Of a DNA stretch of 64,000 nucleotides, positions 1-12,177 are shown in pieces. The number at the start of each line of letters is the position of its first letter. Positions within the stretch are counted from its first letter, which is position 1. The notes beneath the pieces were generated by a model. The model was not told the origin of the DNA. It saw nothing but the letters and a program-made list of their open reading frames with translations, and ran no database searches. Where the stretch lies: NCBI GenBank assembly GCA_963969345.1, contig OZ017770.1:7201246-7265245 (forward strand). The letters run 5' to 3'. Source of the stretch: Turbatrix aceti (Eukaryota; Nematoda; Chromadorea; Rhabditida; Panagrolaimidae). Position numbers and translations under genes: made by a program.

Positions 1-470
1 CCGTGCATCCGAGACAAATCAAGCCTAAGCCGAATACCTCTGCGCAAACAAAAACCCTTTCTTTTTCGCAACAAGTATGAGGGAGAGAAAAAAAAATGCA
101 AAGCACACCCTCATCAAGCTTACAAAAATCCACACGACCACTTTTGCGACGTTTGTTTATTATCACAGCGACTTTCTCCCGCTTGAAAGGTGAGGCATGA
201 CAGTGTGCGTCTTCGAATGGTGCAGGATGTAGAAGATCCTCAGCGGAAGTCTTACCATCCAGCCTACGCACTTTTGAGTGCTAGCTACTAGGCGGAGAGG
301 CAACAACAAGATCTCCGTACAATACAGGCCCTCAATTTATTCTGTTCTGCTGAAATTTCTGCTGACAGTCTGAAAGAGCTTAGAACTTTTTTTTCGCGTT
401 TGGAATTGATTCTCTTGTCTTGCGATTAACTAATCTTAATCGTTTTTTTTTAGCGTTTAATATTACCATC
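1..470. other. 5' flank of the troponin T gene
   Basis: No coding region recognised. The stretch ends in a U-rich tract and an AG acceptor at 453, 17 nt before the troponin T start codon, so its last part is either a 5' UTR intron or an outron removed by trans-splicing. Confidence 0.5.
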
Positions 471-1698
471 ATGTCCGAAGAAGAGTAGTAAGTTCCTTTT
501 CCGTTTAAATCTATGACGTACGCTACCTTTTTTAGCAGCGAGGAGGAGTACGAGGAGGAGGAAGAAGAAGTCGTCGAGGAACATGAAGTAGAAGAAGACC
601 ACCGCCAAGCGTAAGCCATTTTTCGTATCGAAGGTGCAATTTAATTACGGCGATTGGTTTAAGGGTTAAACGCAACTCCCACATCTCGGAAAGCGTTGAG
701 AATGAGAACTTGACGGAAGCCGAGAAGGCCATGGCTCACGCCAAGAAGAGGCAACAAGAAGAAGAGCAGGCTAAGCTCCTGGACTACGAAGCCCAGCGCC
801 GCATCGAGCGTGAGCGCGAAGAAGAAGAGCTGCGTCTTCTGAAGGAGAAGCAGGAACAGCGTCGTCTTCAGCGTGAGGAAGAAGAGCGAGAACAGGCCGA
901 ACGCCGTCGCCAGGATGAGGAACGCCGGCAGAAGGATGAAGAAGAGCGTCGCCAACGCATGGAAGCCGAGCGCAAGAAGAAGGAGGAAGAAAAGCTGAAG
1001 CGTGCCCAACTCATGAGCGGCTTCACAGGTGTTGCTGCCCAAGGCGGTGGACGCAATTTTGTCATTCCAGAGAAGAAGGACAATTCCGACAAGTTTGGCA
1101 ACATTGTTCAGGCCAAGCAGGAAATGGGCATGACCAAGGAACAGCAGGAAGAAGCCAAACACATTTTCCTCAAATCCATTCGTAAGGCGATTGACATCGA
1201 CAACGTTCTCTCAGGCGACCTCAAGAGCAAGATCAAGGAATTGCACACTCGTATTTGCAAGCTCGAGGCAGAGAAGTACGATTTGGAAAAGCGCCACGAA
1301 CGCCAGACTTATGACGTGGGTTTTTGAAGACCATTAAAAAGCCAATTATTTTTGTTTTGTTACAGTTGAAAGAATTGAACGAACGTCAACGCCAAGTCAC
1401 GCGTAATCGCAACATCAAGAAGGGCGTCGATCCCAGCGATGTCGGAGGCCGTCATCCACCCAAGATTTCGGTCGTCAACAAGTACGATCGTCAGATCGAC
1501 AGGCGAAACTTCTCAGAGCGACGTGCAATGTTTGACAAGAAAAACGCCTTCCCGTGCTTCCCCAATGTACCTCCTCCACCAGTCATCTTGGAGTTCAAAC
1601 CCAAGGAAGAACCCAAGAACGAGGACGATCAAGACTACGAAGCCGAAGAAGAGTACGAAGAAGCCGAGGAAGAAGAAGAAGAAGAAGAGGAGGAATAA
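471..1698 (+). CDS. troponin T
   Basis: Troponin T anchors the troponin complex to tropomyosin on thin filaments of striated or body-wall muscle. Four exons: 471-487, 536-610, 664-1315, 1366-1698. The short first exons encode a Glu-rich N terminus starting MSEEE. Exon 3 carries the tropomyosin-binding charged helix (EAEKAMAHAKKRQQEEEQAK at its start) and then the troponin I/C-binding coiled coil (SKIKELHTRICKLEAEKYD, EKRHERQ). Exon 4 opens with LKELNERQRQV, continues through PPKISVVNKYDRQIDRR and ends in an acidic tail that is almost pure Glu, as in many invertebrate TnTs. The join at exon 2 lies on a tandem TAGCAG acceptor, so one residue may vary. An AATAAA signal lies at 1815-1820. The family call is secure; the boundary of exon 3 (AAG acceptor at 663) is the weakest part. 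Confidence 0.93.
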
Positions 1699-1814
1699 AT
1701 CCCCATTTGCACTCCTTTCATCGCTTTCCGCACTTCACATCTTCCTTCTGTGTGCTCTTTTATCTGTTTTATTCTTTTCACGCGCAAAATTCTATAGCCA
1801 ACGTTTTTTTATCG

Positions 1815-1820
1815 AATAAA
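1815..1820 (+). other. polyadenylation signal of troponin T
   Basis: AATAAA, 117 nt downstream of the troponin T stop codon. Confidence 0.6.
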
Positions 1821-1853
1821 AATCCAGAAACAAAGGTTAACGCATTTGTATAA

Positions 1854-4800
1854 GATTGTTTGGTTTTTACAAAACAAAAATATCACAGGGGATTTGCGAA
1901 GCCAGAGATGTTATGCCGTAAGCCTGCTTTTCTGTAGTCAAAAAACTCTCGCTTAAAGAGCAAGTCATTTTTTTTTATCCGGATTACTCACTTTTAAAAA
2001 ATTTAGTTTCTTAGATTAATTTGCGATTTCTCTGCCTCATTTGTTCTTTCTGTCGTGAAGGACTTCGGAGTTGTCTCGTCCCCGTCAATGAGGAAGCAGG
2101 AAGAAGCAAGCATCGGCCTTATTATCCTCACAACAAATTCTTTATAGTTTGCAGGATATAGATGTCGCTCAAATAAAAAATTCTTATTCTTATGTAATTA
2201 CATACTACTAAAAGTTGTATAGCGACTGTAAAACAAAAGCAGAAATTTGTTTCCGCTACGCATTAATACATAAACCATTTTTGTTCTTTTTGATTCCTCG
2301 ATACACTTTTTTCAACAAGGCATCAAATTGTTTTACCACAATTGCCAGGGCGACTATATAGCTCTTTTCTTCAGTCATTTTATTCAATCATGTACTGTGA
2401 TCGAATCATTCTTCGGCGAAAGCACAAAGACGGCGAAACGTCGCAATTGCTAAAAAAACGTCAAAGTTAAATTAGAGACTAAAAAAAATTTTCGGCCTGT
2501 CAGTAACGGAAACTCTGCTGTGGCTTTGCTCTTGCGCGCTTTGAAGCAGAAATTAAACTTTTTGTTGTAGTATTTATTGTTTAGTGTCATTTGTCTAAAC
2601 ATAATGACTTTTTTTTAAATTCCATTATACCCATTAAATTTTCAACGCATGATTATGCCGCATTGTTTGAAACCATTACGATGAAACAATGTTGTCATCT
2701 TTGTGGCAGCGTTTTTTTAGAAAGGGGCGGAGTGTCTAAAAAATAGAGTCCAGAAAACATGCATAACAATTCAAAAATGCGGAAAAAAGGAAAGTTGGCA
2801 GACCATCCCCTACAATAATAAGACAAAACAAAATTTTGTCAGTTTTTATCATGGACTAAAATCAGTTTTATTTTTGTCCATGCTGAGGTATCCCATGAGA
2901 ATTGTTTTGAAATTGACTTGCCAGACGTAGCATTCTTTATCGCACGCTCAGTCAGTGCTGACTAAGCGCTTTCATGATTTGCCTGGAATTTGTCTGCTAC
3001 GTGGACTTCGAATCCCTCATACCGTATTAACGACCAATTAATTTCCGTTTTATCCATATTTATCTGTGCCTAGGAGAATATGTTATTCGTCTTCAGATTA
3101 TGGCAGTTGTGATGGTGCGCAAAAGTACCTTTGGCCTGTTGTAATAACAACAAAGCCGTAGTTTTTTTTGTTTGTACGTCATGTGCGAAAAAGATTCAGA
3201 CAAAGATTTAGGGAGTCAACAGAATTTGCCTCTTTGATAGTACAGCGTTTCTGATATAGCCAGTATTTGTCCGAATTTTCTTTAAATAAACTGTTGTGAT
3301 AATTGTTTCTGCAAGGCGCTGTTTCAAATAAAAAAAATAGACAACAGTGCGAGTATAGCCTCCAAAATTTGAAATTTCAGAAACCAAAGACTTGTATGTA
3401 CTACAACAAAGTCCGTGATTAGTTTCATACGAAACGATGCGATGTCGTTCTTTGTCTTGTTTTTTTTTTATTTTGTCCGTTTCTGTTTCTATTTTTTTCA
3501 CTCCGTTGCCTTAACTTTGCATTCATCTCCTACGCCGCTTGTCTAGTGAAAAGTGATAATTTACAAAACTGCAAAAATAAAAAAAAACGAAGTGTCGATG
3601 TGTCGTGTAAAGTTTCTACAAAACTTTGACACATTAAGTACTTAATCGTAAGACATTGACTGGATAGCCGAGACCTTTCACATTTCTTTATTGCGTCTTA
3701 GACAGATTTGCATTTTTTTAAATAACGTGAATATGAGCTTCTAAATTTTAAAATATTTATAACGTCAACTGAGTTTTTTTAAAAGGCAATTGTTGTATTG
3801 TTCTTTGGATATTCAATCGGTTCAATTAGAACAACTTATGGTATTTAATTCTTCTTTAATCCACTTAAGATTTCAATTGGTTTGCAGATGATGATGATGA
3901 ATCCATTGTTATCTGTGAAGCTGTTTAGCCTTTCACAGTCCTTTTTTGTTCTTTAGTAAAAATTACTTTTTTATAAAAAAAAATATTTTCCAAAAGCGTT
4001 AAACATTTTTATAAACAAAGAACAATCCGATTTAGTGTCTACTCAGAATTTGGATCGTTCAGAGAATAGAGAATACTTGCAGGAATTTTCCTGAAGAAAA
4101 ATTTGTATGATCCGACGTACGCAATACAGCTTAATTTTTTTTTATTTTTACCGTTGCGTAGAATCCTGCTCCCAGATGTCTGGTATATTCCTACGACAAA
4201 AATCATAATATTCATGTATTTCAATTATACTTATTACGTGTCTCTTAATACTCCAAGGTGCGTCGTTTTTCATAGAAGACGCAACTTGACTGGAGGATAT
4301 GCATGTCTTTAATTTTTTGTTCAATTAAAGACATGCATAATTATTGGCTTTTTGCCGTAATCGACGGCTTTATACTCCAGTTGACGTCTCGCTATGCGGG
4401 TGGCGCTCAAAAACGAAACAAAAACGATTTTGATTTTCCGGCTTGCGTCGGATTTGACCCAGTTTCCTTACAATTAGTGATGTTTAGAATATTCTCGACC
4501 CCCATTTGGCATTTTGGTGGTCAGTATATAGTTGTTCAAAAAACTTGAAACAATTGAATTGTTTCTTTTTTTTCGAAAAAAAATCTGCTGTTCTTTTCCG
4601 GCTGGCACCTTTATGTTTGGAGATACCTAGAAAATGCTTGTGAATAGATTTTTTTTTCTCTTTGAACCTTTTTTAACGTCTAGCAGCCTAACGACATTGT
4701 ATCATAGAAAAAAGGAGACGAAGTGTTTATCTCTGTCAAATCGCAGTCTTTGTCTGTGTGCAGCAGGCAGGGTTAGCTGTCTCAAACTACACTTTGATAG

Positions 4801-6384
4801 TTTCGGGAGGACATGTCTTGGCCAAGTATCCCTCTATGCATATTTGCAAGTAACAAAAAACTGACGAAAACGACGATTACTGTTGTGGAACACAGTGGTA
4901 AATGTGGCTTTGGTCTTTCAAGTTTTTTTTTTTGCGTAAATTTATCATTCATGCAAGCCAACTAGTGAGCTGTATGACAGCAGGTAAAGTATTTTGTTTT
5001 GGGATGTCACACTCGGGAAGTAGTCCTGGATGTTCGATGCATAAGAGGTCAATTTGGCAATTAGAAATTCACATAAATTTCATAGTTCTTGCTAATACTG
5101 ATGAAAAATTATCAATTAGCCAAACCAGAAGATTGCTGCGAGGAAAAAAGCTTCCTCCAATGTTTTTTTTCTGAAAGGAGTTCTTATGGTACCCTATTTT
5201 AATTTTTTTTATGTCGTCATACGTACATGCATTTTATCTGAATGACTGTTTTGCTACTTTTTTTTCTAAGATGCATCATTCTTTTTTTAACGCTTATTTA
5301 AGCCATGTGCGCAATACAAACTTCTGAAATAAATAATACGCCCTTTAAAAAAGAACGTATGCTGCTCTCTTACGGGTGTTCTTTGTTCACCTCACCCCAC
5401 ACCGAGCCCAAATTAATCAGTTTTGATATTTTTTACAATTGTGTAACAAAATCTCCCTATTCGTGTTGTTATTTGATTCCAGGGCGGAAATAATTCGTGT
5501 TCGAATAATACAAAAAAAGGTATCTGGTAACTACATCCTGGTTACAAGACATCCGCCCTGTCTCATGTGTTTTTTACATCTCGTGAACGCTTGGTATCGT
5601 GTCTCCCTGTTTGCACTGTGATTTAACGGACAGATTAGTGTTGTAGATTGAATTTCGGCTAAATGCCACCAACTAACATATAACAACTGTAATCACCCGA
5701 AATAAAAGTTCCCATCACTAACTTGGCTTAAAGCATTTTTCATGCTTGCTTTTTGCCTTTTTTTACTGGATTAATTATTATGTTGCATGTGCTTTTGAAG
5801 TTCTGTAAGCATGACAAGGTATGGGCTTCGGCAAATAATGTTTAACCGTCGTTGTTGTTGTTTATTGTGTTGTTTGTTCGCTTTTGCATTCTTTTTAACA
5901 GTCACTCGAGTAAGGGTGACAACGTTTAAATATATAACCTGTCTGTGTTCGTCACTTTTTTATTCTTCTAAACTTTAAGCGTGCAAAAAAGGAAATAGAA
6001 GTTGTATTTACGGCACAATGACACTCTAAAAAAGTTCTTCAAGACATGCGAACAAAAACATAATTGGAAGAAAAGACACTTACACTAAAATTTTTGTTAT
6101 CGTGTTTTTTTCTAATCTATGGCTTTTTAATTTCATCAGATAAGCCTGATTATCGCACGGTAATGCCCTAAATTGGCACCAAAAAACGGTCGATTGAGAG
6201 AAACAAATTAATATGGCTTGAAAATACCAAAAAATTGCGTGATACATTTCTTTTTGTTTGTATGCAATGACTTGTAATACTAGGAGTCAAGTTGGGACAA
6301 AAATGCATGTAACCATTAATCCAGAAGAGCAATGAAAAAACGTGGAAGCCTATTTCCTTTTTTTCACATTTATTTCACCATTAC
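1854..6384. other. intergenic region with foldback repeat
   Basis: About 4.5 kb of AT-rich DNA with many poly-T and poly-A runs. The short open frames here are composition artefacts with no coherent protein. Two things stand out: a GATGATGATGATGA microsatellite near 3888 and a strong inverted repeat at 4270-4400 (listed separately). Confidence 0.6.
4270..4400. repeat. inverted repeat / foldback element
   Basis: Positions 4298-4314 and 4323-4339 are a perfect 17-bp inverted repeat (TATGCATGTCTTTAATT and its complement) around an 8-nt loop. Outside it, 4275-4300 (AGACGCAACTTGACTGGAGG) and the strand-reversed sequence near 4370-4395 (AGACGTCAACTGGAGTATA) also match imperfectly. A smaller perfect hairpin (GCCGT-AATCG-ACGGC) sits between the right arms. 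The nested arms suggest a small foldback or MITE-like element, but no transposase or target-site duplication was identified. Confidence 0.6.
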
Positions 6385-7265
6385 TCAGTGGTTAGTTATC
6401 ATTAGACCAGATGTTAGGAGGCACAAATGACGTCCACGTAGGCGTAAATGTCTCGATTCGTTTTGGTCGCGATTTCTTCTTCCCATCGTCGCTGTGGTCT
6501 GTTTTTCGTCTTGTTGAACACCGAGTTGAGCGAATCGGCCCATCGTAAGGAAGGGTGTCCCACGGGTCGTTTTCCTTGTGGTATCCACAAGGTCAGTCGT
6601 CGGGCCCATCTGTTTTCGTCTGCCTCCAGGAGCTTTCGCGCGTATGTCCATTTTCGGCGTTCCGCTTCCTTCACCCAGTCTTTGAGTTTTGTTCTTCGTC
6701 GGATGATTTTGTTTCGGACTTTGTCAGACCGTCGCAGCCCGAGGATGGCTCGTTCGACTTGGTGTTGAGCATTGCGCAACGTAGATCTTGCCGTTTCTGT
6801 CAGCGCCCAGGTTTCACAGCCGGCAAGATGCAGGCGTGGATCAGGCGGCGCTTCAAGTACATTGGCGTGCGTTTGGAGCGCAGGAGATCTGAGTTCCGGT
6901 AGTAGATTGACCTTGCTGTCGAGATGCGATTACGTATCTGAACGACGTGGTTGCGCGGCCACTGCATCTTTTGGCCTAGATAGACGAACGACTGCACCCG
7001 TTGGATAACCAGGCCGTGGAGGGAGAGCTCGAAATCATCCTCGATGTCCTTGAGGAGAAGTCCGGAGGAGATAGGCCGCTGATCCCGCCGTTTCTGTACC
7101 ATCCACTGCGTCTTCTTGACGTTGACTTCCAGTCCGACGTCCTTGCAGGCGATGGCCATATCCGACAGCATTTCCTGAAGTTCTTCGCCAGTGTGGGAGA
7201 AAAGAACGACGTCGTCAGCGTATGCCAAATACGCTAGCCGCTGACCATCAACCTTGACACAATCT
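6385..7265 (-). mobile_element. RTE-type non-LTR retrotransposon remnant (reverse transcriptase 3' part)
   Basis: Read on the minus strand from about 7262, the sequence encodes the end of a reverse transcriptase palm with the catalytic YADD box (LAYADDVVLF near 7225). The usual thumb and connection follow (VNVKKTQWM, VQSFVYLGQKM, ending in RPVGHPSLRWADSL). This layout is typical of RTE-clade LINEs. The copy is dead: the 5' part (endonuclease and most of the RT) is missing, and near 6828 a small deletion just before the conserved GCETW motif shifts the frame. The reading frame ends near 6412 and the 3' tail is short and A-rich, as in RTE elements. Confidence 0.85.
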
Positions 7266-8151
7266 GCAGTTTAAAAAAAAAGAAGCTACTAGTAGTACTT
7301 GCAGAGTGATGGTATCGTATTTGTTGGCGCTAGCGCACTTGTTCGAACGCCGGTGGCCTGGCCTGGCCATCAACGGAAGCCGCGTCAGGCATAACTCTGA
7401 CGAAAATAACGGCATTCATTGTCTTTCACTGACTGTTTTACACAAAGGCTCCGGGGGCCCACGGATCAATCAAGCGCGAAATTTGTGTATGGCTCTAATT
7501 TATTTGGCATAGGAAATTTGTTATTCTGTTGTCGATGTTGTGTTTGATTAAAATGGTTTTCCAACAAAAAATGGAGCACAAAAAAAGAACCGCTCTAATT
7601 GTATGCCCGTGATTCATAAACTTTTCAAGTCAGGCATGAATGTTTGCTACATTTTTTGTTACTTTTATTATCATTTATTTGTATTTCAAATTGCCGAAAA
7701 TAAGCAAAATCATGCGTAGACCTTTCTTTTTTTTACGTTAAAAAATACACACCATGATGGTGGTTTGGCAGCGCTTTTCATTTATGTCATTGACCAACTT
7801 GCTAATCGCTGATGAAAATCCTTCTACATTTCCTTCACTGCTTGTATTTCACTTTAATGTGTTGACAAGCATGACGACTATCTTAATTTTTATAAATGTA
7901 TAATATGTATGTTAGCATCTTAAAATCCACCAGGCAGACATCTTAAACTGCCGCTGTGAGTTTCACCGTTGGTGGTTGCCATTGTGAACACTTACCTTTT
8001 TTTTACACTTTTTAAAGATATTAATACCATGGATGCGTTTATTTTTCTGTCTGTCGTATGGTAATTTTTGGTATTTGTCATTTTCGTGTGCACTAAATTT
8101 CACTTATGCATGGTTTGTACTGAGAATTTAAAAATAATTATTGATTTCAGT
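7266..8151. other. intergenic region upstream of the amine GPCR
   Basis: AT-rich, with no coding region supported. It ends in an AG acceptor at 8150, one base before the receptor start codon. Confidence 0.45.
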
Positions 8152-10616
8152 ATGGCCCTGCAAGTCGCACTCCTAATCAGTGATTCGATAGGAGATGCCA
8201 CGGCCGTTGCTCAGAATCTCATAACCACACCACCGACTTCGATACTATCGGTACAAATGACGGCTGCTTCCAGCAATATTTCAACGCCGTCTACGCTGCA
8301 GCCTCCCTCAACCGTAGTCACGATACCACAGCTTTGCCTCGGGTTGTCTGATATCTTTGTGGCCTTTTTTCTGGTAACGATAGTCAAAAATCGATGACAG
8401 ACTGTAACCATCTTTTTTTTGTTGCAGATTATTTTGATATTTACCACGGTATTCGGCAACATTCTCGTTGTCTTGTCTGTGATTATGTACAAGCGTATGC
8501 GAACATTTACCAACATTTTGTTGTCTTCGCTTGCAACAGCCGGTAGATTTGGCATTCTGTTTCTTGACTGTTCTCACACCATATACTATTTCAGACCTCT
8601 GTGTTGGTGTTTTCGTTATGCCGCTGGCATTAATAGACTTACTGTATCGCCATAACTGGCCTTTTGGAATAATGCTCTGTCGAATATGGGCAACAGTTGA
8701 CGTACTTTTGTGTACGGCTTCCATCCTTAATCTTTGCATTATCTCTTTGGATCGATATATGGCTATTACGAGCCCGCTTAAATATTCCAGGACAAGGCAA
8801 GGATTTTTGATGTTTTTGACGTTTAACGTCATTTTTTTTCAGGAGTCGATCGCTGGCTCTCGGTCTTCTGAGTTGCGCATGGGGTATTTCATTCGTCGTC
8901 TGCTCACCTCCGTGGTTTGTCCGGGAATGGGGAATCTTCGAAATGACAGCCGATGGATCATTTGTTCACCATTACAATACTACTTTTACCTGCGTGTACT
9001 CACCTTCTGTGCCCTACAGAATCTACAGCGCCCTTGGCAGCTTTTACATTCCATTAACCGTACTGCATTTTTTTTCTAATCTCCAAACTAGTGTTATTTT
9101 TTTTATGTTTCAGGTTATGCTTTCCATGTACTTTAAAATATTTCGGGTAGCTTCTGAACGAGAAAAAATTATGCGGCAAATGCTGGGAACGTGTCGTCTA
9201 AGTCGGCGTGCAGATAAGCATCAGCGGAACGACATTCTTAAAAACACTAATCACAATCGGTTGGTTTTAAAACAAAAACTTTTTTCCATTTTTTTATTTT
9301 TTATTTTTCTGTAACACCTTTGCTGGCATTTTAACTTTTTTCCCTTTTTTTGTATCTTCGGCTTAACACCACTTATGCACCTCTTGTTGCTTTAGATGTC
9401 TTACTGCACCCGCTTCGCACGTTCGCCAGTTTCGTGTTAATCGTACCACTGATGCTTTACGTCTAAATCACTCCCTAAACGAGAAGCTTTACTCGTAAGT
9501 ATCACACTAACCAGGCTTAAGTGTTGTTTTGAACTCGTGCATTTTCATTGAGTTGCTATTTTATTCATTCATCCCGGTTGCATTTTCTAACTTGTCACTC
9601 ACAAAAACGCAGCATCTTTAGAAATTGCAAAGTTGCCATGTACAACAGCGTCACGAGTGACATGAATTCATGCAATATGGAGTTGATAAAGAAAAAACAG
9701 CTTACCAACCATAATCACCACGAGGTCTCGCCTGAATCATCAACAAACAGCAACGTAAATAACAATGGAAGCACGGTGACTACAACACAGCAGCTACCCA
9801 AGCCGTCATCGACACCGTCCATAGAACGGGAAAGCAAATCGCTTGTTGATTTAAGTGAAGCCGCTGAAAAATGGGTTTGTTAGCCGTACTCGTTAATCGC
9901 GTTTCAATATGATTGAGAGCCGTATTTCAGCCCGACCACCCTAAACGCAAGAATACCGAGGGTGGCATTACGCCACTCACGCGCCAACAACAGCGTGCCA
10001 TGACTCCCGCACCGACCCCGACTGCGCGACTCCAGCCTGCCACGTTGGCTAATCGGGCGCAGAATCCCACCGCGTTATACAACCAGCACTACGGTCAAAG
10101 TGGAAAATCTATTCGAGGATCCAAGGAAAAGATTGTTTACCTTCGAGAGAGGAAAGCACTCAAGACCATAGGAATAGTTGTTTTCGGTAAGGATTACGAT
10201 ATACCCCACTGATTAATCGGTGCCTGCTAAATGCCATGACATCGATGCCCTCCCGCTGATCGCATTAACCTTTCGTTGCAGGGTTCATCTGCTGCTGGAT
10301 GCCGTTTTTTGTAATGTACCTCATCGAAGTATTTGCTGTGGGTCTAAGCAATAGCTATGTATTCAGGCTGCTTAACGAACTTTTTCTATGGCTTGGATAT
10401 TCAAACTCGGTAGGTGTAATATGACAAACATGGCACGCGACTTGCTGAATACGGTTAATGACTTGTGTCCACTTTAAGGTGCTCAATCCAATTATCTACA
10501 CTATGTACAACGGAGATTTTCGTCGATGCTTCCGCGATCTACTGACATTCGGCTGCTGGCAGCGGCATCGCAGAACGATGAGTGTCAAAAAGCTTCACCA
10601 GAGCACCATGTTTTGA
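8152..10616 (+). CDS. biogenic-amine (dopamine D2-like) G-protein coupled receptor
   Basis: Class A seven-transmembrane receptor of 594 residues from ten exons: 8152-8373, 8428-8542, 8595-8796, 8843-9059, 9114-9259, 9396-9494, 9613-9874, 9931-10186, 10282-10409, 10479-10616. TM1 has the GN motif (TTVFGNILVV), TM2 has LATADLCVGVFVMP, TM3 ends in DRYMAITSPLKYSRTR, TM4-5 include SPPWFVREWG, TM6 has FICCWMPFF (CWxP) and TM7 ends NPIIY. The third cytoplasmic loop is about 190 residues, and the tail after TM7 is short, which is the D2/alpha-2 layout of Gi-coupled amine receptors. Exon 3 ends in a GC donor (GC-AG intron 8797-8842). The ligand cannot be fixed from sequence: dopamine is the best guess, with tyramine, octopamine or serotonin possible. 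AATAAA lies at 10710-10715. Confidence 0.9.
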
Positions 10617-12177
10617 ATCAAAACGCCACTACCGTTATTTTTTTGAGTTTTGTGCCTTTACGGTTCTTGCCCCGCATGTTTGCTTTTACGTATTCGCAAA
10701 AAGTATTACAATAAAGTTGTTTTAAGAATTCGCAATGAAACTTGATTAGAGTGTATTTCGTCTTATGTAAACATGTCCATTAGTCACTAAATGACTGAAA
10801 AAGTATCGCATTAGCCTATCACTAACTCACTCGAGTTAATGAGTGGATGAAACAAGCACAACGCGTTCCTAATCCGCGCATCCGGCTGTCAATCACTTGA
10901 GAATGACAATACTGTATAAAAGCCAAATAGACGCAGGCCGGGATCACCATATTGCATTGCATGTCGAAAACTCTACTTTACTTAATGACTTACTTTAATT
11001 TTGGCTTTACACTTCTGAAAGTAATTTTTATAAGTACTTCTCTGTGCTGATACCGATAAATAAAATCGATAGAAGGATAAGCCGTTCTAAGCCGTGATCT
11101 GGCTTTGCATGCCATCGTTGCATTTCTCTTTACGGCAGTGCGCGACAATCGCGCGTGGTACTAGTGTAAGTTGATCTTGTTTGCTAACAACGTTGTCGAC
11201 TACTATTATGATATTCACCGATCGTATAAAAGCGACCCAAATGAGATGACTCCTTTATATTCGTCGATGTTTTGAATCCGATAGCGCTTGTTCATTAGTA
11301 AGTGCACGCTTCTTCTCAAGACGTGTTGATCCTATTTGAAGCACCGACCCTAAGTCAAGTACAAATCGGGCGGCATTTGATTTGATGTCAGCGATACTAC
11401 CGAATAGATTTCTTCCTCCGCTTATCCCGATTAGTCGCGTCTTTAATGTCGGTTGTTAACGTTGAATTGGCGCAGTATGTTTTTGTCCATATCGTCTTCA
11501 TTTGTTTTTAAGTCCCTGGTAGATGAATTAATAACTTCCATTATTTTAATTGTAAAGCAAATTCGATTGCGTGTACTTCTTCATTTGCTACAGTTTTTTT
11601 GCGACAGGAAAACACGGGTCTTAGAAACTTTTTTTTGTGCGATTTAATCGCAAGAAGTGCAAATGCGCGGCTCCTAAATGACTTAACTGTTGATGTGATG
11701 TTCTTGCGCACAAGAGACTAGTAGCGATCATTTTCATTTGATTAGCAGATCATCAATGCTTACTTACTACTGAGGACACAAATCGGCAGTGCTTTTGTGA
11801 CTCCATTAAGTAAGCTCATGTTTGTCGTCGTCAGCGAGTGAACAAGTGGGTGTAGACGATACGATACATTCTATGCAGCCGAACCATTTTGATTGGCTCT
11901 ATCGTAGTCATTTATGAGGGCGGTGACGACGATAATGCTGGTACAAAAATTTACACATTCAATATTTCTTTGTATTGGCTATGGGGACTCGTGACAATGA
12001 ATAGCGGGCGATACGATAGTTTCGTCACATTTTTCATGTAGAAGATTGTAATGTTATTGTTCAGATGAATCCGAAGTGTCTCAATTTTCAGCGAATCGTG
12101 TCTTGTTTTGAGGAATCCTTTATCGTGCTTGCTGCAACAATGATTATGAATTTTTGCGAGTTTCAGAAAGCAAACAT
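10617..12177. other. intergenic region upstream of the HHEX-class gene
   Basis: No coding region supported. It holds two TATA-box-like sequences on the plus strand, CTGTATAAAAGCC near 10912 and CGTATAAAAGCGACC near 11223, and several short TAA/CATTA-rich patches of homeodomain-site type. It is the likely control region of the homeobox gene, ending in an acceptor at 12166. Confidence 0.4.
10710..10715 (+). other. polyadenylation signal of the amine GPCR
   Basis: AATAAA, about 95 nt after the stop codon. Confidence 0.6.

Noticed and set aside
659..1162. Long Leu/Phe-rich minus-strand frame
   Set aside because: It is the antisense shadow of the Glu/Lys-rich troponin T coiled coil.
3001..3020. 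CTTCGAATCCC resembling a tRNA T-arm
   Set aside because: No D-arm, anticodon arm or acceptor stem could be drawn around it.
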